From SZUA-1377 sp964622255 (GTDB lineage Bacteria; Campylobacterota; Campylobacteria; Campylobacterales; QNZT01), in NCBI GenBank assembly GCA_964622255.1, contig CAZUPK010000024.1:1-33204 (forward strand): a DNA stretch of 33,204 nt, read 5' to 3'. Shown here piece by piece: positions 23,380 through 31,772 of this stretch; the first letter of the stretch is position 1, and every line of letters begins with the position of its first letter. The translations under genes were made by a program, and so were the position numbers. The notes below the pieces were generated by a model. The model saw nothing but the letters and a program-made list of their open reading frames with translations. It did not search any database and had not been told where the DNA came from.

Positions 23380-24880
23380 GATAAAATACCTTTTATCAAT
23401 TTTATTGATACTCGGGCTTACAACGGTAGCTAGTGCTAGGAATTGTGAGGCAAGAGCATTTAACATAAAAGTAGCTACGAAGGTTTCATCATATGATATA
23501 TTAAATCAGTTAAGTAGCGAGTGTGGATTTAGTATGCTTAGTATTGATAGTGTTGCAAATGATAAGTTAAATGAGAAACTTTATGGTATAAATATTTATA
23601 ATATGAAGCTAGATGATATATTTAAACTTCTTATAAGTTCAAAAGGGTTGCAATATAAATATGATAAAAATGTTTTAAAAATAAGTGGACTTATAACAAG
23701 AACCTTTAAAATTGACTATGTAAATAGTGAGAGAAAAGGCTCTTCCAACACTGATATCTCTATGAATGGTGATAGTGAGGCAAATAGGGAGTTTGGGACA
23801 ACTATTTCTCCTAATTCTCCTAAAGAAAGTAATGAACCTTCACTGGGAGCTCAAACAACCGGAGCTACAATCACATCAAGTGATAGTTTTAAATTTTGGA
23901 GCACTATACAAAAGGAGTTACACTCTATTATAAATTCTCCTTTAGATAAGTTTAAAGCTCCTGATCCTATTATAAATAAAGAAGCCGGACTTGTGACGGT
24001 TAGTGGAACGGCATCACAGGTTCGAAGGATAGCTTCATACTTAGACAATATGATGAGAAGACTTCATAAGCAAGTTACTATAGATGTAAAAATACTGTCT
24101 GTGAGACTTGATAACTCTAAAAGTACAGGTATTGATTGGAGTCAATTATATAATTTTCAAAATGTAACAACAAACTATGAAAGTATAAACTCCTATGGAG
24201 TAGCTAAAATAGAAGATAATATGATAACCAAGTGGGGAACAGGTCAAAAAGACTATGGAAAATATATAAGACTTAGTGGAAGTATGTCTATACAAAATAT
24301 TTTGAACTTTTTGAATACTCAAGGTAATGTTAGTTCTATGTCAAATCCAAAGATAACAACTATGAATAATCAACCGGCTATCTTTAGTTCAGGTGAGCAA
24401 CTCTACTATAAGATATTGCAATCAGTTTCACAAGTTAGTTCAGGCGGTTCTGCAACAGGACAAAATGAGGTTGTAAGAAGTGTATTTGCCGGAGTTTTAC
24501 TTGATATAACTCCGGAGATTACAGATAATGATGAGATTATACTTAAAATAAATCCATCCATAAGTAGTATAAATGGTCAAGTTCAGACACAAAATGGTGT
24601 TAGAGTTATACCGCCAGATCTTAAAAAACAGCAGATGTCAGCAGTTGTTAAGTTAAAAGATGGTGAAAGAATAGTTTTAGGTGGACTTATAAGTAGTTCA
24701 AAAGGCAAGAGTGTTAAAAAAGTTCCTATATTAGGAAACTTACCACTCTTGGGTAATGCTTTTAAACAAGATGTTACAACTGATGTTAAGGAGGAGTTGG
24801 TGATTATCATAACACCTCATATAGTAAATCCATTTAAAAAGGTTTCACTTAAAACTTTGGGATATGAGGGAACTTATTAG
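23357..24880 (+). CDS. mshL: MshL-type secretin (outer-membrane pore)
   Basis: Secretins form the outer-membrane channel for pilus or pseudopilus systems. The 507-residue protein has a signal peptide ending VASA, then an N-domain with MKLDDIFKLLISSKGLQYKYDKNVLKI. The segment RTFKIDYVNSERKGSSNTDISMN is the marker that separates MSHA-type MshL from PilQ and GspD. The secretin core holds VTIDVKILSVRLDNSKSTGIDWSQL, SVFAGVLLDITPEI and VPILGNLPLLGNAFK, with LVIIITPHIV at the end. In Campylobacter jejuni the ortholog by position is ctsD, needed for DNA uptake. SD AAGGAAAAG precedes the ATG inside the previous gene. Confidence 0.88.
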   Translation: MQILLLSRIKYLLSILLILGLTTVASARNCEARAFNIKVATKVSSYDILNQLSSECGFSMLSIDSVANDKLNEKLYGINIYNMKLDDIFKLLISSKGLQYKYDKNVLKISGLITRTFKIDYVNSERKGSSNTDISMNGDSEANREFGTTISPNSPKESNEPSLGAQTTGATITSSDSFKFWSTIQKELHSIINSPLDKFKAPDPIINKEAGLVTVSGTASQVRRIASYLDNMMRRLHKQVTIDVKILSVRLDNSKSTGIDWSQLYNFQNVTTNYESINSYGVAKIEDNMITKWGTGQKDYGKYIRLSGSMSIQNILNFLNTQGNVSSMSNPKITTMNNQPAIFSSGEQLYYKILQSVSQVSSGGSATGQNEVVRSVFAGVLLDITPEITDNDEIILKINPSISSINGQVQTQNGVRVIPPDLKKQQMSAVVKLKDGERIVLGGLISSSKGKSVKKVPILGNLPLLGNAFKQDVTTDVKEELVIIITPHIVNPFKKVSLKTLGYEGTY

Positions 24881-24942
24881 AAGTTGAACAGTATAACAGT
24901 ATATATGATTAAAAAAAATAAATTATTAAATAGGATAGAAAA

Positions 24943-26697
24943 ATGAGAGGGAAAAATAGTATCGCAATATTGGATTTTTTACTTCAAAATAGGATTATCG
25001 ATGAAGCTAAATATAATACTATAGCTTTACAATATCAAAAGAGTGATGATGACTTAGGTTCTATTTTGATAGATAATGGTTTGGTAAATCAAGATACACT
25101 TATACTTTTACTTATAGAGGCTGTGAAAAGCTCTGTTATAACAATTAGCACTATATATAAAGAGTTTTCTGTTGACCTTGATAAGTTTTTGGAACAGTTT
25201 TCTAAAGCGACAAATTATGAGTATGTAGATCTTTATAATATAGATGTAAACTACTCTATTGCTAGTCGTTTAGGATATGAAAAATTATCAAAAATTGGAG
25301 CATTGCCATATAAAGAGGATGATTTAAATTTTTATTTTGTAGTAAAAGATCCTATGGATTTGAGTGTTATTGATGCACTAAACAAACTTTCAAAAAATAA
25401 ACTTGTAAAAGTTGCTTTAGCAAATCCACAGCAGATAGAAAAACATCTTCACAATATAGAAAAAAGTGAAAGTGTAAAAGACTTAATAGCTGAGATTAGG
25501 GATGAGTTTAGAACTGGTGCTAGTGAAGCAGTTGGAGAGAGTTCAGGGATATTAAAGCTTATAGAGCTTATCTTAAAAACTGCTATTATAAGTGGTGGAA
25601 GTGATATACATATAGAGCCGACAGAGACTAACTGTGTGGTAAGAACTAGAATAGATGGAATGCTTAAAGAGATATTTGTTTTTGATAAAGATATCTATCC
25701 GCCACTTGGATCTAGAATAAAACTTTTAGCAAACTTGGATATTGCAGAAAAAAGAAAGCCTCAAGATGGAAGATTTTCCACTGTTGTTATGGATAAAAAC
25801 TATGACTTTAGGATGTCAACTCTTCCTATAATGACTGGAGAGAGTATTGTTATGAGGATATTGGATAAGTCTAAGATTATGATTAAATTAGAAGACCTTG
25901 GTATGCATCCAACAAACTATAAAAAGTTTAGAGAGTCTATGAACTCTCCTTATGGGATTATTTTTGTAACAGGACCTACTGGAAGTGGTAAAACTACAAC
26001 TTTATATGCAGGATTAAATGCTATAAAAGATGTTAAAAGAAAGATTATAACAGTTGAAGATCCAGTTGAGTATCAGATGAATCTTATACAACAAGTTCAG
26101 GTAAATGAAAAAGCTAACCTAACTTTTGCATCTGCACTTAAGAGTATCTTAAGACAAGATCCCGATATTATTATGATTGGTGAGGTTAGGGATAGGGAAA
26201 CCCTGAAAATAGCGGTTGAAGCATCGCTAACCGGACACTTAGTTTTTTCTACACTTCATACAAATGATGCTGTAAGTGCGATAACTAGGATAGTTGATAT
26301 GGGAATAGAACCATACTTAGTTAGTGGTGCTTTAGTTGCTATACAGGCTCAAAGGCTTGTTAGAAGACTATGTCCTCACTGCAAAGTTCCAACTACACTT
26401 CCTGATGATGTCCTAGAACAGGTTAGTCCATATATCCCAAGTGGCGGTTATCAGTTTTATAAGGCAAAAGGTTGTGATAAGTGTATGGATAGTGGATATA
26501 TCGGAAGGGAGATGGTAAGTGAAGTTTTGACAGTAGATGAACACTTACAAAGTATGATAGCTAGAGGAGAGAGTAAAGAGGATATGTTAGGGTATGCACT
26601 AAAACAAGGATTTATGACTATGTTTGCAGATGCCGTTATCAGAGCTAGTCAAGGAAAAACAACTATAGAAGAGGCATATAGGGTGGCAAAATCATGA
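24943..26697 (+). CDS. mshE: MshE-type (GspE/PilB family) assembly ATPase
   Basis: This hexameric cytoplasmic ATPase drives pilin assembly. The 584-residue protein has an MshEN-like N-domain (1-65) and T2SSE_N (about 70-175). The motor domain has Walker A GPTGSGKTT (344-352), ITVEDPVEYQ, Walker B DPDIIMIGEVRD (406-417), and HLVFSTLHTNDA. A tetracysteine zinc site, CPHC (477-480) and CDKC (511-514), follows. In the N-domain the arginines that open each RLG-type c-di-GMP motif are not seen (the second reads DDLGSILIDNGLV), so c-di-GMP control is doubtful. It begins 62 bases after mshL and overlaps mshG (ATGA). Confidence 0.92.
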   Translation: MRGKNSIAILDFLLQNRIIDEAKYNTIALQYQKSDDDLGSILIDNGLVNQDTLILLLIEAVKSSVITISTIYKEFSVDLDKFLEQFSKATNYEYVDLYNIDVNYSIASRLGYEKLSKIGALPYKEDDLNFYFVVKDPMDLSVIDALNKLSKNKLVKVALANPQQIEKHLHNIEKSESVKDLIAEIRDEFRTGASEAVGESSGILKLIELILKTAIISGGSDIHIEPTETNCVVRTRIDGMLKEIFVFDKDIYPPLGSRIKLLANLDIAEKRKPQDGRFSTVVMDKNYDFRMSTLPIMTGESIVMRILDKSKIMIKLEDLGMHPTNYKKFRESMNSPYGIIFVTGPTGSGKTTTLYAGLNAIKDVKRKIITVEDPVEYQMNLIQQVQVNEKANLTFASALKSILRQDPDIIMIGEVRDRETLKIAVEASLTGHLVFSTLHTNDAVSAITRIVDMGIEPYLVSGALVAIQAQRLVRRLCPHCKVPTTLPDDVLEQVSPYIPSGGYQFYKAKGCDKCMDSGYIGREMVSEVLTVDEHLQSMIARGESKEDMLGYALKQGFMTMFADAVIRASQGKTTIEEAYRVAKS

Positions 26698-27941
26698 TAA
26701 ATTATTATGAGGTAAACTTTTTTAAAAATGGTAAGAGAGATAAAACTCTTTTAAAGGCTGTTTCAAGAAGAGATGCTATAACTTTGGCTAAAGCTAAACT
26801 CTCAGGTGCTACAGTGTTAAAGATAAAGGAGGTTGCACCTCCCTTGGAAGAGCAACTTAAAGATTTAAAAGAGAAGTATTTTGGAAAAGTTTCTCAAAAA
26901 AGAGCAAATGTAGAGTATTTAGTTTCTGCCATAAGACAATTAGCAGTTATGACAAATGCTGGTATATCTATCCACGATAGTATCAAAGAGGTTACAAAAT
27001 CTACTGTAAATCCTCAATTAAAGGAGATATTTTCTCAAATAGATGAAGATTTAAACTCAGGAAAGAGTTTAACTGAAGCTATAGCAAAGTATCAATATCA
27101 AGTTGGTGATGTAACCGTAGCTATGATAGAGCTTGGAGAAAGCACCGGTAATATAAGTGAGAGTTTAAGTAAGTTAGGTGATATTTTAGAAGAAATGATG
27201 GAAAACTCTAAAAAGTTAAAGTCAGCTCTTAGATATCCTATAACTGTTATAGTCGCTATTGCTATAGCTTTTACTATTTTGATGGTATATGTTGTTCCAA
27301 AATTTAAAGAGATTTTTGAGAAGCTTGGAGCAGATCTTCCTGCACCAACTAAGATACTTCTGTTTTTAGAACATACGATAAACAGTTATGGATTTTTTAT
27401 CTTAGCAGTCATTATAGCTGTAGTTGTATATCATAATCATATGTATAAAAATAGTGATGAGTATAAAGAAAAAGCAGATGAATATTATTTAAAAATATAT
27501 CTGATAGGAAATCTTATCTTTTATGCATCTATGAGTAGGTTTATGCTTATATTTACCGAACTTGTAAGGGCTGGTATTCCTATCGCTGACGCACTAGATA
27601 CTGCAGTTTTAACAATAGACAATGAACAGATAAAAGAGAAGCTCTCCATAGTAAAAATTCAAGTAGAAAGAGGTTCAAATTTAACAGATGCTTTTAAAGA
27701 GACAGAACTTTTTGAGGGTATGCTTATACAGATGATAAAAGCTGGAGAAGCCGGTGGTGCCTTAGATGCTATGCTGGAAAAAGTAAGTGAATACTATAAA
27801 GATAAGTTTAACAATATCATAGATAATCTTTCAAGTTATATTGAGCCTATTTTGATAGGATTTATAGCGGGTATGGTTTTGATGTTGGCTCTTGGTATTT
27901 TTATGCCTATGTGGGATATGGCAAGAGCGGTGAAAAATTAA
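26694..27941 (+). CDS. mshG: MshG/GspF-type inner-membrane platform protein
   Basis: The platform protein couples ATPase motion to pilin extraction from the membrane. The 415-residue protein has an N-terminal cytoplasmic part with a YEVNFFKNGKRDKTLLKAVSRRDAI strand block. Two T2SSF repeats follow, the first with IRQLAVMTNAGISIHDSI, VAMIELGESTG and a helix YPITVIVAIAIAFTILMVYVVP (about 183-204). The second has FTELVRAGIPIADALD, LIQMIKAGEAGGALDAML and a last helix near 385-408. A third helix lies around 232-250. Length is typical. It is the last gene of the six-gene assembly unit; no pilin gene follows within the window. Confidence 0.92.
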   Translation: MINYYEVNFFKNGKRDKTLLKAVSRRDAITLAKAKLSGATVLKIKEVAPPLEEQLKDLKEKYFGKVSQKRANVEYLVSAIRQLAVMTNAGISIHDSIKEVTKSTVNPQLKEIFSQIDEDLNSGKSLTEAIAKYQYQVGDVTVAMIELGESTGNISESLSKLGDILEEMMENSKKLKSALRYPITVIVAIAIAFTILMVYVVPKFKEIFEKLGADLPAPTKILLFLEHTINSYGFFILAVIIAVVVYHNHMYKNSDEYKEKADEYYLKIYLIGNLIFYASMSRFMLIFTELVRAGIPIADALDTAVLTIDNEQIKEKLSIVKIQVERGSNLTDAFKETELFEGMLIQMIKAGEAGGALDAMLEKVSEYYKDKFNNIIDNLSSYIEPILIGFIAGMVLMLALGIFMPMWDMARAVKN

Positions 27942-27972
27942 CTGCTCTATTTAAGTTGTTTATTGTTAGTCT

Positions 27973-28030
27973 GATGCATAGTAACGACTGAGTTGAGAAA
28001 TATTTGAGTCGTTAGGGTCAAATATTTCTC
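27973..28030. terminator. Nested stem-loops between the convergent mshG and RHH genes
   Basis: GAGAAATATTTGA (27995-28007) pairs perfectly with TCAAATATTTCTC (28018-28030) over a 10-base loop. AACGACT (27973-27979) also pairs perfectly with AGTCGTT (28007-28013), and both stems need position 28007, while the second partner lies in the first loop. They therefore compete. The 13-pair stem sits between two genes that end toward each other and may stop transcription from both sides, although no long T-run follows. Confidence 0.4.
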
Positions 28031-28050
28031 TCCAAGGTTTTGTTAAACTC

Positions 28051-28104
28051 TTAGTAAACTTCTTTTCTGTGAGTAATTCTAATGAGTGTGATAACTAAAA
28101 TATC
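28051..28104 (-). pseudogene. C-terminal remnant of a RelE/ParE-type toxin
   Basis: On the minus strand, right after the RHH gene, a frame without a start codon encodes DILVITLIRITHRKEVY and stops at 28053-28051. The ending I-x-H-R-K-E-V-Y is the familiar C-terminus of RelE-family ribosome-dependent mRNA interferases. A whole toxin would need about 85-95 residues; only 17 remain. The fragment touches the antitoxin-like gene, so a deletion removed the antitoxin C-terminus and the body of the toxin. Confidence 0.5.
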
Positions 28105-28240
28105 ATTCTCTTAATGTATCAAAATAAGTGCTTACAGCTTTTTCAATAATATATGTGCGTGAACACTCCAGTTCTTGAGCATAAGAATTTAAATCTGTTA
28201 ATAAGGTTTCATTCATCCCGATATTTATAGCTTTCTTCAT
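28103..28240 (-). CDS. Short ribbon-helix-helix (CopG-like) antitoxin-type protein, probably truncated
   Basis: The 45-residue product opens with the RHH strand MKKAINIGMNETLL and continues with two helices (LTDLNSYAQELECSRTYIIEKAVSTYFDTLRE). This matches the DNA-binding half of CopG/RHH antitoxins, which normally extend another 25-40 residues to bind the toxin. It has a full expression signal: AAGGA seven bases before the ATG, TATAAT and TTGAAC boxes at 17-base spacing (28262-28290). It is followed directly by a RelE toxin tail, so it is best read as the surviving half of a type II toxin-antitoxin pair. It may still bind its own promoter. Confidence 0.65.
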   Translation of the reverse strand: MKKAINIGMNETLLTDLNSYAQELECSRTYIIEKAVSTYFDTLRE

Positions 28241-28261
28241 AATGTATCCTTCTGTATCTGC

Positions 28262-28290
28262 ATTATACTACAAATTACTATTTTGTTCAA
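28262..28290 (-). promoter_or_regulatory. Promoter of the RHH antitoxin-type gene
   Basis: On the minus strand TTGAAC (28290-28285) and TATAAT (28267-28262) are separated by exactly 17 bases and lie just upstream of the SD and ATG at 28240. This is the best sigma-70 type promoter in the window and has a clear -35 box, unlike most promoters of Campylobacterota. Confidence 0.65.
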
Positions 28291-28347
28291 GTGGAATTTA
28301 ACTTGAGTTTGATAGTATATCACACTTATAGCTTTACGGTTCATATT

Positions 28348-29556
28348 TTAGTGAAGTTCCTCGTTTAGTTTTACTTTTCTTGTGCTTCTAAAAGCTTTTA
28401 TCTCTCCTGTGATACTATCTTGTCGGTAGTGGATACCGTTTAATCCGGCTAAATCTTTTCCTTTAAAGATATCCATATTTTTAGCATCCCACTTAGGGTT
28501 TGCATCTTTTATCTTGTTAAATTCATCTGTATCTATAAATATCTTTGTTCCTGCTAGTATTGTAACTCCGGCATCAACTATACAACCATCTCCAAGAGGG
28601 ATACCTGTTACGGAGTTTGCACCTAAAAGTGTGTTTTTGCCTATACTTATAGGGTTTCCATCAGTTCCACTTAAAACTCCTAAAATACTTGCTCCACCAC
28701 CAACATCGCTTCCACTTCCAACTATTGCTGAAGAGCTGATTCTTCCTTCTACCATAACCGGACCCAAAGTTCCTGCATTGAAGTTTATATAACTAGCTCC
28801 TGGCATTACAGTTGTTCCGGGTGCTAGTTGAGCTCCCATTCTAACTTTGCTTGAGTCAAGGATACGAGTGTTATCAGCAGGTATGATATGTTGTAAAAAT
28901 CTTGGAAATTTATCAACAGAGCTTATTTCTGGATACATACCATCAACTTTTAAACTTATTTCATTTTCTCTTAGCCATTCTAACTCTATAGGCATATTCC
29001 CACTCCAAGCTACATTGTGTAAAACACCAAATGCACCATTTAAGTTTATACCTCTAAGTGGAGCTTTTCCAAGTGATAGTGCATATAGTTTTAGATAGAC
29101 TGCTTCTACACTTTTTGGAGTATCATCTTCAAAGACAAATACCACTTCAAAAGCTTCTGTAATATCTACAACTCCAGACTCTGCTAACTCTAAGATGGAT
29201 AAAACAACTTGGATATTTTTATGTTTATCTTCTATTGCTTCATCAACATAGGGGTTAAAAAGTGCTTTTGCACACTCTAAAAACTCTTTTGTGATAGGGG
29301 CTACAAATTCACTTTTACTAAAATCAACTTTTATCCCTATCTCTTCTAAACTAGCTATAAAAACTGTGGCACTTCCGTAGTTTTCTTTCCAGTTTACAAA
29401 TGGAAAAGTTGCTTGCAGGATTTTATCACTGTTTTTTTGACCTCTATCAACTCTTGCTATACCAAAACCTATAGGATTTTTATATCCAGCTTTTTTTTGT
29501 TTCTCTTTAACAAAAGTTTTAAATTCATCAGTTGTTTTTATTGCATTTCTTGCCAT
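28348..29556 (-). CDS. dapD: Tetrahydrodipicolinate N-succinyltransferase (Campylobacterota long form)
   Basis: DapD transfers succinyl from succinyl-CoA to tetrahydrodipicolinate on the path to meso-diaminopimelate and lysine. The 402-residue protein is the long form known from Campylobacter. An N-terminal domain begins with EFKTFVKEKQKK and GYKNPIGFGIARVDRGQ. The C-terminal left-handed beta-helix of hexapeptide repeats spans about 240-345 and includes GTTVMPGASYINFNAGTLGPVMVEGRISSSAIVGSG, GGGASILGVLSG and ISIGKNTLLGANSVTGIPLGDGCIVDAG. AAGGAG stands seven bases before the ATG. It begins three bases after the DEAD-box helicase gene and is surely co-transcribed with it. Confidence 0.93.
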   Translation of the reverse strand: MARNAIKTTDEFKTFVKEKQKKAGYKNPIGFGIARVDRGQKNSDKILQATFPFVNWKENYGSATVFIASLEEIGIKVDFSKSEFVAPITKEFLECAKALFNPYVDEAIEDKHKNIQVVLSILELAESGVVDITEAFEVVFVFEDDTPKSVEAVYLKLYALSLGKAPLRGINLNGAFGVLHNVAWSGNMPIELEWLRENEISLKVDGMYPEISSVDKFPRFLQHIIPADNTRILDSSKVRMGAQLAPGTTVMPGASYINFNAGTLGPVMVEGRISSSAIVGSGSDVGGGASILGVLSGTDGNPISIGKNTLLGANSVTGIPLGDGCIVDAGVTILAGTKIFIDTDEFNKIKDANPKWDAKNMDIFKGKDLAGLNGIHYRQDSITGEIKAFRSTRKVKLNEELH

Positions 29557-29559
29557 ATA

Positions 29560-31023
29560 TTATCTCCTTGTGCTATTTTTATTTTTATTGTTTTTGTTTC
29601 CATCTCTTCTTCTGCTGTTTTTGCTATGGTTATTTCTTCTGCGACTTCTATTTTTGCTACTTTTTTCATATTTAGCTCTTTGGGCTATTTTAGAGATTTC
29701 CGATTTGTTTTTACCTATTCTGTCACTTCCTGCTATATCGTTTTCACTATACATCATAGAAGCTAGTTTTAAAGCTATATCTTCATCAACAAAATCTTTT
29801 TTAAGTGCATCAACTAAATCTCTAGCCAAATCACTTATTTTTTGATTTTTTACACTTTCTAAAAGAGAACCTCTTCTTTTAACTTGAACATCTTTGATAG
29901 TAGGAATAATTTTTGATTCAAGGCTACTTCCTACATCTTTTTGTATCTTTTGAAGTGCTTTAAACTCGTTAGGAGTTACTATAGAGATAGCCATACCCTC
30001 TTTACCAGCACGACCTGTTCTTCCTATCCTGTGAACATAACTTTCACTATCAAATGGTATGTGATAGTTAAAAACATGGCTAACATTACTAACATCAAGT
30101 CCACGAGCTGCAACATCTGTAGCAACCAAAGCTTCAATAGTTCCTTTTTTAAAAGCTCTTATAACCTCTTCCCTTTGTCTTTGCTCCATATCTCCGTGAA
30201 GTCCTTTTGCTAAGTAACCTTTAGAACTAAGAAGAGTGCTAAGCCTATCAACCTCTTTTTTGGTTCTACAAAAGATGATGCTCTTTGTAGGATCTTTATA
30301 ATCAAGTAGTCTTATAAGGGCATCATCTCTTTCCCACTCATCAACCACATAGAAGTTTTGTTTTATGTTAGTGTTTGTCGAGTCTCTTTTTGTAATAGTT
30401 ACAAATTTTGGTCTGTAAAGTATAGTTTTTGCTAACTCTTTTATAGCCGGAGGCATAGTAGCACTAAACATAAGTGTTTGTCTAGTTTTATCAAGATATG
30501 AAAAAATCTCTTTTATATCATCTAAAAATCCCATATCAAGCATCTCATCGGCTTCATCCAAAACCATAAACCTTGGTGAGATATTTATTTTACCTGTGCT
30601 TAAAAGATCTAAAAACCTTCCCGGAGTTGCTACTACAACGGTAGCATTGTTTATATGCTTTATTTGTCTGTTATATGAACTTCCCCCATAAACTGTTGCA
30701 GTATTTATTCCCAAATGTTTACCAAATCTATATACCTCATCACTAACTTGCATTGCTAGTTCTCTTGTTGGAACTATAACTATTGCTTCGACTGAACCGT
30801 TAAGTTGTAACATGTTCAATATAGGTAGTCCAAATGCTGCAGTCTTTCCTGTTCCTGTATATGCTTGTGCAACTAAATCATATCCTTTAAGCACTAAAGG
30901 TATAGCCTCTTTTTGAACAGGACTTGGCTCAATAAACCCTGCATCTTTGATTGCTTTAAAGATTTCATCTTTAAACTTAAAATCTGAAAATGTCATATTT
31001 CTCCATTTTTGGCATATAGCCAT
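29560..31023 (-). CDS. DEAD-box ATP-dependent RNA helicase with basic C-terminal tail
   Basis: The 487-residue protein has all DEAD-box motifs in order: Q motif (FKDAGFIEPSPVQKEAIPL region), AYTGTGKTAA (I), PTRELA (Ia), TPGR (Ib), VLDEADEMLDMGF (II), FSATMP (III), IIFCRTKKEVD (IV), ATDVAARGLDVSNVSHV (V) and HRIGRTGRAGKEG (VI). The last 45 or so residues are almost only Arg, Lys, Asn and Ser, a disordered RNA-binding tail as in RhlE/CsdA-like enzymes that act in ribosome assembly or mRNA decay. Two starts are possible: ATG at 31023 (AGGA at seven bases) and ATG at 30996 (GGAG at four bases). The second gives the usual MTFSDFKF beginning. Confidence 0.94.
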   Translation of the reverse strand: MAICQKWRNMTFSDFKFKDEIFKAIKDAGFIEPSPVQKEAIPLVLKGYDLVAQAYTGTGKTAAFGLPILNMLQLNGSVEAIVIVPTRELAMQVSDEVYRFGKHLGINTATVYGGSSYNRQIKHINNATVVVATPGRFLDLLSTGKINISPRFMVLDEADEMLDMGFLDDIKEIFSYLDKTRQTLMFSATMPPAIKELAKTILYRPKFVTITKRDSTNTNIKQNFYVVDEWERDDALIRLLDYKDPTKSIIFCRTKKEVDRLSTLLSSKGYLAKGLHGDMEQRQREEVIRAFKKGTIEALVATDVAARGLDVSNVSHVFNYHIPFDSESYVHRIGRTGRAGKEGMAISIVTPNEFKALQKIQKDVGSSLESKIIPTIKDVQVKRRGSLLESVKNQKISDLARDLVDALKKDFVDEDIALKLASMMYSENDIAGSDRIGKNKSEISKIAQRAKYEKSSKNRSRRRNNHSKNSRRRDGNKNNKNKNSTRR

Positions 31024-31029
31024 AAGATT

Positions 31030-31113
31030 ATCCTCAAATTTTTAATTTTTCAACAACATCATTGTGTTATCTTGTGGATTTTATATAAATCGGAGGATTT
31101 GATTTCCATTATA
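31030..31113 (-). promoter_or_regulatory. Leader of the DEAD-box helicase with possible SD-sequestering pairing
   Basis: On the minus strand TATAAT (31113-31108) could be the -10 of the helicase gene. In the leader that follows, ATCCTC (31098-31093) is the exact complement of GAGGAT (31035-31030), the SD region before the ATG at 31023. AAATC/GATTT brackets the CCTCC. A fold that hides the SD is therefore possible. Evidence is base complementarity only. Confidence 0.3.
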
Positions 31114-31114
31114 C

Positions 31115-31696
31115 TTAGTTAAGCTTTATTTCTACTTTAGTTAGAAAATTATTTTTTTTATCGTTGAAGATATAGTTTATAACTCTAGGTTTTTTAGAAA
31201 ATTTTAAAATCATCAAGTCAAGTTTTCCAACACTTGAGTATATCTTATCAGTTAAGGCTAGTGTTATCAAATCTTTATTTACCTTTTTACTGGTGATATT
31301 TGTAATAGTATATAGATAAAAGATATTGTTATCTTTAATATATACTCTATCAAATCTTGTATATTTATCCACCATTATAGGGAGTTTTTCATTTAGTGAT
31401 AAAACTTGATAGTCAAAAATCTTTTCACCATCATATGTGCTTAAAAGTAGTGAGTTTGAAGAGAGTGAGATAAAAAATAGTATGGTTATTATAGAAATGA
31501 TTTTATTAAAAGAAAAGCATCTTTTTTCTTCTCTATATATCTTAATAATAAAATATATCCCAACCATACCTATCACAAAAAGAGGAATAAAAACCAAGTA
31601 GGAAAAGGCAAGAGTTTTAGCCAAAAAACTCCCACTTAAATTTACTAAGATATACAATAAAATACTAATCGGTAAATATATAGTTAAAGTTTTCAT
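31115..31696 (-). CDS. Unknown small membrane protein
   Basis: The 193-residue protein has three predicted transmembrane helices (about 5-20, 29-52 and 65-86) and then a soluble domain of about 105 residues. That domain is rich in Lys, Asp, Ile and Tyr and contains FDRVYIKDNNIFYLYTITNITSKKVNKDL. No catalytic or metal motif is visible and no family is recognised. The final domain resembles many small beta domains that follow a membrane anchor. It stands alone, about 90 bases after the helicase promoter on the same strand. No SD is evident before the ATG (ACTTTACTT), so the start is not certain. Confidence 0.6.
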   Translation of the reverse strand: MKTLTIYLPISILLYILVNLSGSFLAKTLAFSYLVFIPLFVIGMVGIYFIIKIYREEKRCFSFNKIISIITILFFISLSSNSLLLSTYDGEKIFDYQVLSLNEKLPIMVDKYTRFDRVYIKDNNIFYLYTITNITSKKVNKDLITLALTDKIYSSVGKLDLMILKFSKKPRVINYIFNDKKNNFLTKVEIKLN

Positions 31697-31772
31697 AAGT
31701 AAAGTATAGTTTTTTATGAAAAAAATTCTAATAAAATCGCTCTAAAAATTTAAAAAAAGATTACTTATGTTA

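Noticed and set aside
24905..24946. 13-codon frame (MIKKNKLLNRIEK) ending in an ATGA overlap with mshE
   Set aside because: No Shine-Dalgarno stands before it and its content is plain AT-rich Lys/Asn/Leu sequence. Its overlap with mshE may be chance; it could also be the end of a lost mshM/mshN segment, but nothing supports that.
28021..28098. Minus-strand open frame with protein-like content (LTEKKFTKSLTKPWREIF and onward) through the stem-loop region
   Set aside because: It overlaps the RelE-like tail in another frame, has no start codon and matches no family I can name. The RelE C-terminus is the better-supported reading.
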